Part shown: in pieces, positions 24,688 through 27,937 of the stretch
Layout: each line of letters starts with the position of its first letter
Position numbering within the stretch: position 1 is the stretch's first letter
Assembly (NCBI GenBank): GCA_001464165.1
Contig: LNEX01000308.1
Span: 1-27,937, forward strand
DNA: 27,937 nt
Source: a bacterium Ga0077546
GTDB lineage: Bacteria > Cyanobacteriota > Vampirovibrionia > Obscuribacterales > Obscuribacteraceae
Reading direction: 5' to 3'
Made by a program: the position numbers and the translations under genes
Notes under the pieces: generated by a model
Database searches by the model: none
Told to the model about the DNA's origin: nothing
The model's input: only the letters and a program-made list of their open reading frames with translations

Positions 24688-26283
24688 CTATTTGGTACCC
24701 TGGTTTAAGGTTTTGCGGTTTGTCCCTGGGACGGCAAGTTCAAACCAGAAGGTGCTGCCTTTGCTGTGGTAGCTATTTCGGCTATCTTTGCTGCTTTCGC
24801 TATCGACACCAATTGTGCCGCCATGTTGCTCAATAATCGATTTACAGATTGCCAGGCCAAGACCTTTGCCACCCAGTTCATGGGCGTCAGATTCTTGTAC
24901 TTGTTTGAATTTTTCAAATATGCTCGTTTGGAAAGCTAAGGGGACGCCTCGTCCTTGGTCAATTATTGAGATTCTGATGAATTCTCTTCCACTTTGAGGA
25001 GGGGCGAACTCTGCTTTGATGTGTATCTCTGTGCCTGATGGGGAATACTTTATGGCGTTGGTGAGTAGATTGGTGAGAACCTGGCCAATGCGAGCCGGAT
25101 CGATGTCAAGCATGGTGTTCATGGCTTTTCCGCTTTCTATTTGTTCTGCAAGTATTTTTATGCCGTGTTGCTTGGCTTGAGTGGATACGCTGTCCATGGC
25201 TTCTTCTACGATGTCCGCCAGCAGACAACTCATGGGGTGAAGTTCTAGTTGTCCAGAGGCAAGGCGTTCAGTATCGAGCAGGTCATTTGTTAGTTTGATT
25301 AGTCGGCCAAGATCGCTCTCTGCGGCTGTAATCTTTTCTTTGGCTGCGGCCGGAAGCTCGCCAGCTGCTCCGGCTGCCAGAAGGGTCAGAACTCCTTGGA
25401 GTGAAGTCAGCGGTGAGCGTAGATCGTGGCTGACCATCGCAATTAAATATTGCTGCATTTTTTTTGCATCGTCTAAATCAGTAACCATTGAATGAAAGAC
25501 ATGATCTAGGCAAGCTATTTCATCATGGCCTGTCAATGGCTGATTGAGTGCTATTCCCTTTGGTAGTCGTGCGGCATTGTCAGAAATTATATTTATTTTT
25601 CTGATAATGCTGCGCGAGAAGAAAAACGCTAAGCCAAATGCAATGAGAATGTTGGCGGCAATGCCAGCTATCAGAAATATTTCAGTTAATCGTCGAAATT
25701 TCGCTTCTCTTTCTGGGCTATCAGCAGTTGCGACTGCTTGATCGCGAACGATTGATTTTAGTTTTAGGTGTAGCCGATCGATGATTTTCTTTACGGCGGT
25801 CATAGTGCCGTGACTAGTAAGTACATTGCGACTGCCCATGCCGCTATCGACGCTATCGACTAGCTCTTCGAGGAGTTGCATGCCTTCGTTCGCTGCTGCA
25901 CGGGCTTCTTGGGCTTTATTTAGGTAGTCTCTGTCGCCGCTACTTTCAAGTAGCCGTTCTAGTTGATTGAAAGACTCTTGTGCTTGAGTTTTATTTCTTT
26001 GATAAAGTTCCTTAAAATTACTAGCTCGTGAAACTGTATAGGCGCCGACATTAACTGCGCATTGTGTAGCATAGGTCGCGGCCGAGCTGGCGCTATAAAC
26101 CACGTCTTTGGCATGTTCTTGACGCTTAATTTCAAGCTCGGCCTGGTGCACTGAATAGCTCAATAAGCCCACGAAAAGCAGCTCAAATGCTAGTGGAACG
26201 CCCACTAGAATCCAGCCAATCTGACTTATTTTTAGGTCAAAACGCATGCAAAACCAAGAGGTTATAATGTCAAATGATAACAT
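24688..26283 (-). CDS. Membrane sensor histidine kinase (HAMP-HisKA-HATPase)
   Basis: The protein has 531 residues. Membrane segments lie at about 20-45 (IGWILVGVPLAFELLFVGLL) and 210-230 (IFLIAGIAANILIAFGLAFF), with a mostly helical extracytoplasmic part of about 165 residues between them that resembles CHASE3-type helical sensors. Then come HAMP, the phospho-acceptor His286 in VSHDLRSPLTSL, and the ATPase boxes NLLTNAIKYSP, DQGRGVP, FEKFKQ and GGKGLGLAICKSII. All catalytic motifs are intact. ATG 26283 is used here; ATG 26247 (MRFDLKIS) is an equally good start and would leave a wider promoter gap. It is divergent from the response regulator and lies upstream of effector 2 on the same strand. 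Confidence 0.93.
   Translation of the reverse strand: MLSFDIITSWFCMRFDLKISQIGWILVGVPLAFELLFVGLLSYSVHQAELEIKRQEHAKDVVYSASSAATYATQCAVNVGAYTVSRASNFKELYQRNKTQAQESFNQLERLLESSGDRDYLNKAQEARAAANEGMQLLEELVDSVDSGMGSRNVLTSHGTMTAVKKIIDRLHLKLKSIVRDQAVATADSPEREAKFRRLTEIFLIAGIAANILIAFGLAFFFSRSIIRKINIISDNAARLPKGIALNQPLTGHDEIACLDHVFHSMVTDLDDAKKMQQYLIAMVSHDLRSPLTSLQGVLTLLAAGAAGELPAAAKEKITAAESDLGRLIKLTNDLLDTERLASGQLELHPMSCLLADIVEEAMDSVSTQAKQHGIKILAEQIESGKAMNTMLDIDPARIGQVLTNLLTNAIKYSPSGTEIHIKAEFAPPQSGREFIRISIIDQGRGVPLAFQTSIFEKFKQVQESDAHELGGKGLGLAICKSIIEQHGGTIGVDSESSKDSRNSYHSKGSTFWFELAVPGTNRKTLNQGTK
26263..26268 (+). promoter_or_regulatory. Possible -10 box (TATAAT) for the response regulator gene
   Basis: A perfect TATAAT is followed 44 bp later by the ATG of the response regulator. 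It lies inside the 5' end of the kinase frame if that starts at 26283, but in the intergenic gap if it starts at 26247. No clear -35 hexamer is seen at 16-18 bp, so an activator may be needed. Confidence 0.35.
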
Positions 26284-26312
26284 TTCAGCAGTAAGCTCCC
26301 ACGGAAGTCTTT

Positions 26313-26987
26313 ATGCCAAAAGTCTTGATAGTAGAAGATGATCTCCAGGTAGCTCTTTCAGTCAAGGATTGGTTACTATTTGAAAAATACTTAGTTGAGC
26401 ATGTCACGACCGGTAGCCAAGCCCTCGAGATGATTCAGGCTTATGATTACGATTTGGTGATTTTGGATATTAACTTGCCAAAGCTTAGCGGTCTTGAGGT
26501 TTGCCGGCGCTACAGGGATGGTGGCGGTGCTTGTCCAATTCTTCTGCTCACAGGGCAAGATGCTGTTGATGATCGTGCTAATGGGCTTGATGCCGGTGCA
26601 GATGACTATTTAACCAAACCCTTTCACTTGAAGGAATTGTCTGCTCGAGTGCGTGCTCTTTTGCGGCGCCCAAGTGCAATTACCTCAAGTGTGCTTAAGG
26701 CCGGTAATCTTGTGCTTGATAGCGCTAGGCATTGTCTTACCATTGATGGCGTGCAGGTGCATCTCCCGCGCATGGAATTTGCGCTATTGGAGTTTTTGAT
26801 GCGTCACCAGGATCAAATTTTTAATTCTTCAACTTTGTTGGAGCGCGTTTGGACTTCCGACTCCGAAAAGTCACCAGAAACAATTCGTACAACAATCAAG
26901 AAGCTAAGAATGAAGATTGATACAGATGGCGTACCGTCATTGATACAGAACGTTCACGGTTTGGGCTATAAGTTGTCTGAGATATAG
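26313..26987 (+). CDS. OmpR/PhoB-family response regulator
   Basis: The protein has 224 residues. The receiver domain has Asp9/Asp10 (IVEDD), the phospho-acceptor Asp52 (VILDINLPKLSG), Thr80 (LLLTG) and Lys102 (DDYLTKPF). The C-terminal half is a winged helix with LPRMEFALLEFLMRHQDQIF, the recognition helix PETIRTTIKKLRMKI and the wing VHGLGYKL. All key residues are present. A GGAAG site precedes the ATG. It most likely pairs with the divergent kinase. Members of this family bind direct repeats with 10-11 bp spacing, so the phased TGTGA array at 15993-16047 is a candidate target. The stop is 1 bp from that of the AbiEi-type gene. Confidence 0.93.
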   Translation: MPKVLIVEDDLQVALSVKDWLLFEKYLVEHVTTGSQALEMIQAYDYDLVILDINLPKLSGLEVCRRYRDGGGACPILLLTGQDAVDDRANGLDAGADDYLTKPFHLKELSARVRALLRRPSAITSSVLKAGNLVLDSARHCLTIDGVQVHLPRMEFALLEFLMRHQDQIFNSSTLLERVWTSDSEKSPETIRTTIKKLRMKIDTDGVPSLIQNVHGLGYKLSEI

Positions 26988-26988
26988 G

Positions 26989-27579
26989 CTAACCCGGTCG
27001 ATAGCCTATGTTACGTCGAAGTTTTCTTGTCAGCCAGCCCGGCATGCGATGGGCCGACTGAGAAAGTTCTCTTACTGCTTCATCGCTGAGAGCGTTCAGG
27101 GCTCTGGTTACTATCAAGTCGTCACAGTTCTTTTCTCCGAGAAACCAGAGTGCGCTAAGGATTTCGCCTATCGGTGAATCTTCAAGGGCTATCTTTCTTG
27201 GAGAGTAGCTCTTGAGGGTGATTTCTCGCTTTATTGATTGGAATGTGCTGCTAACGCCGTGCACGCTGTATAGCGGTTGCGCTAGATTGTGAGCAACTAG
27301 GCCAAGTCGCCTTGCTATATCGAGGCCGTGAATAGTCACTTTCTTTTTGAATATTTGCGCTTTGAATTTTGCCACCGCTAGTGGTTCAAATGTTTGCTCG
27401 GTTGTTTTCAGCGTGAAAAGCCCCCAAGCAATGCGGGTTAGGTAGCCACATTTGACCAATCTGTATAGACACTGATCTATGGCCTCGCGCGTGCCTAGAT
27501 TTAGCATTTGTTGAGTGGCAAACCAGGCACCCGAAGGTAGGGCGGAGATGAAGTTTAGAATTTCGCCATGACAGCTCAT
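26989..27579 (-). CDS. AbiEi / DUF6088-type winged-helix regulator (orphan antitoxin-like)
   Basis: The protein has 196 residues. The N-terminus reads ILNFISALPSGAWFATQQML, REAIDQCLYRLVKCGYL and TRIAWGLFTL. This is the winged-helix pattern of AbiEi antitoxins and DUF6088 (LP-G-x-F, R-AVD-AL-RL---G-I-R---GLY). Next comes VTIHGLDIARRLGLV, also typical. In type IV systems AbiEi represses its operon by binding inverted repeats and counters the nucleotidyltransferase toxin AbiEii. No AbiEii-like gene follows; the next gene is convergent and only 1 bp away. It may be an orphan regulator, or the partner may lie elsewhere. It starts with ATG behind GAGGTG. Upstream are a 7-bp inverted repeat and the 38-bp tandem array. 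Confidence 0.75.
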   Translation of the reverse strand: MSCHGEILNFISALPSGAWFATQQMLNLGTREAIDQCLYRLVKCGYLTRIAWGLFTLKTTEQTFEPLAVAKFKAQIFKKKVTIHGLDIARRLGLVAHNLAQPLYSVHGVSSTFQSIKREITLKSYSPRKIALEDSPIGEILSALWFLGEKNCDDLIVTRALNALSDEAVRELSQSAHRMPGWLTRKLRRNIGYRPG

Positions 27580-27594
27580 TGTTGCACCTCATAA

Positions 27595-27620
27595 ACAGCG
27601 TGTATTCTTAATAACGCTGT
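27595..27620. promoter_or_regulatory. Inverted repeat just upstream of the AbiEi-type gene (operator candidate)
   Basis: ACAGCGT (27595-27601) and ACGCTGT (27614-27620) are perfect inverted arms around a 12-nt AT-rich spacer that contains a TATTAA -10-like hexamer on the reverse strand. It ends 15 bp before the start codon, where an autoregulating AbiEi-type repressor would be expected to bind. Confidence 0.5.
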
Positions 27621-27645
27621 CACGGGGCAAAAGGTTCAATTGTTT

Positions 27646-27937
27646 GTTGTTAGATTTTCGGAATGAAATTCTAACGAGAGTCTGTTGCTAGATTTTTGGA
27701 AAGAAATTCTAGCGAGAGTCCGTTGTTAGATTTTCGGAGTGATATTCTAACGGGAGTCCGTTGTTAGATTTTCGGAGTGAAATTCTAACGGGAGTCCGTT
27801 GTTAGATTTTCGGAATGAAATTCTAACGGGAGTCCGTTGTTAGATTTTCGGAGTGATATTCTAACGGGAGTCCGTTGTTAGATTTTCGGAGTGATATTCT
27901 AACGAGAGTACGTTGTTAGATTTTCGGAATGAAATTC
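27646..27937. repeat. 38-bp tandem repeat array, 7.7 copies, open at the window end
   Basis: Seven complete 38-bp units start at 27646, 27684, 27722, 27760, 27798, 27836 and 27874, and a 26-bp partial unit at 27912 runs off the end. Each unit has an imperfect inverted repeat, GTTAGATTTTC ... GAAATTCTAAC or GATATTCTAAC, with a 5-nt loop, then a constant GGGAGTCC-like joint. There are no unique spacers, and 38 is not a multiple of three with stops in the frames, so it is neither CRISPR nor coding. It lies 66 bp upstream of the AbiEi-type start codon. Confidence 0.97.

Noticed and set aside
27386..27592. Second reverse frame over the start of the AbiEi-type gene
   Set aside because: It is an out-of-frame shadow of the winged-helix gene, which has a ribosome binding site and recognisable motifs.
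27646..27937. CRISPR array
   Set aside because: The 38-bp units follow each other directly with no unique spacers, and no cas genes are near.

Overview
The window looks like chromosomal DNA of a free-living, Gram-negative-type bacterium with moderate GC. Secreted and outer-envelope proteins, a twin-arginine lipoprotein, and a taste for very large repeat-rich proteins without signal peptides would fit the non-photosynthetic Cyanobacteriota (Melainabacteria, Obscuribacter-like). That placement is a guess from gene style, not from a marker gene. Genes are tightly packed: many convergent stops are 1-25 bp apart or overlap, and several start/stop junctions overlap as TGATG.

Left part (1-11.3 kb) is mostly housekeeping or envelope material: the tail of a probable FAD-dependent oxidoreductase, a degenerate receiver-domain protein, a small S4 RNA-binding protein, the remnant of a CxxC/CP-motif membrane protein, a secreted protein made of two copies of one module, a class V aminotransferase, a lipoprotein, and a three-gene coupled cassette (four-helix membrane protein, DUF1800 lipoprotein, DUF1501 protein). 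A small uncharacterised gene, a PDZ-TPR protein, a seven-helix membrane protein and a LolA-like protein follow.

Middle part (11.3-24.6 kb) is the accessory and most interesting region. It holds three giant proteins with no visible signal peptide. The first (about 1511 aa) carries annexin-like repeats, a glycine/alanine-rich hydrophobic segment, thirteen tandem AATER pentapeptides and a LysM-like tail. Upstream of it lie four to five 11-bp-phased TGTGA direct repeats that resemble OmpR/PhoB-type binding arrays. The other two (1104 and 1066 aa) are YD-like beta-repeat proteins that share a C-terminal papain/C39-like cysteine-peptidase domain (Q...C, H, N or D). They face each other, and each is followed at close range by one small gene with a strong ribosome binding site. 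The layout effector-small gene/small gene-effector is what a pair of polymorphic-toxin-like modules with immunity or accessory partners would look like, but toxicity is inference.

Right part (24.7-27.9 kb) holds a sensor kinase upstream of the second effector-like gene, a divergently read OmpR-type response regulator, an AbiEi/DUF6088-type winged-helix regulator with no AbiEii partner in view, and a 38-bp tandem array (7.7 copies, continuing beyond the window) whose units each contain an imperfect hairpin with a compensatory base change. The array sits directly upstream of the AbiEi-type gene. No rRNA, tRNA, IS element or CRISPR array was recognised.
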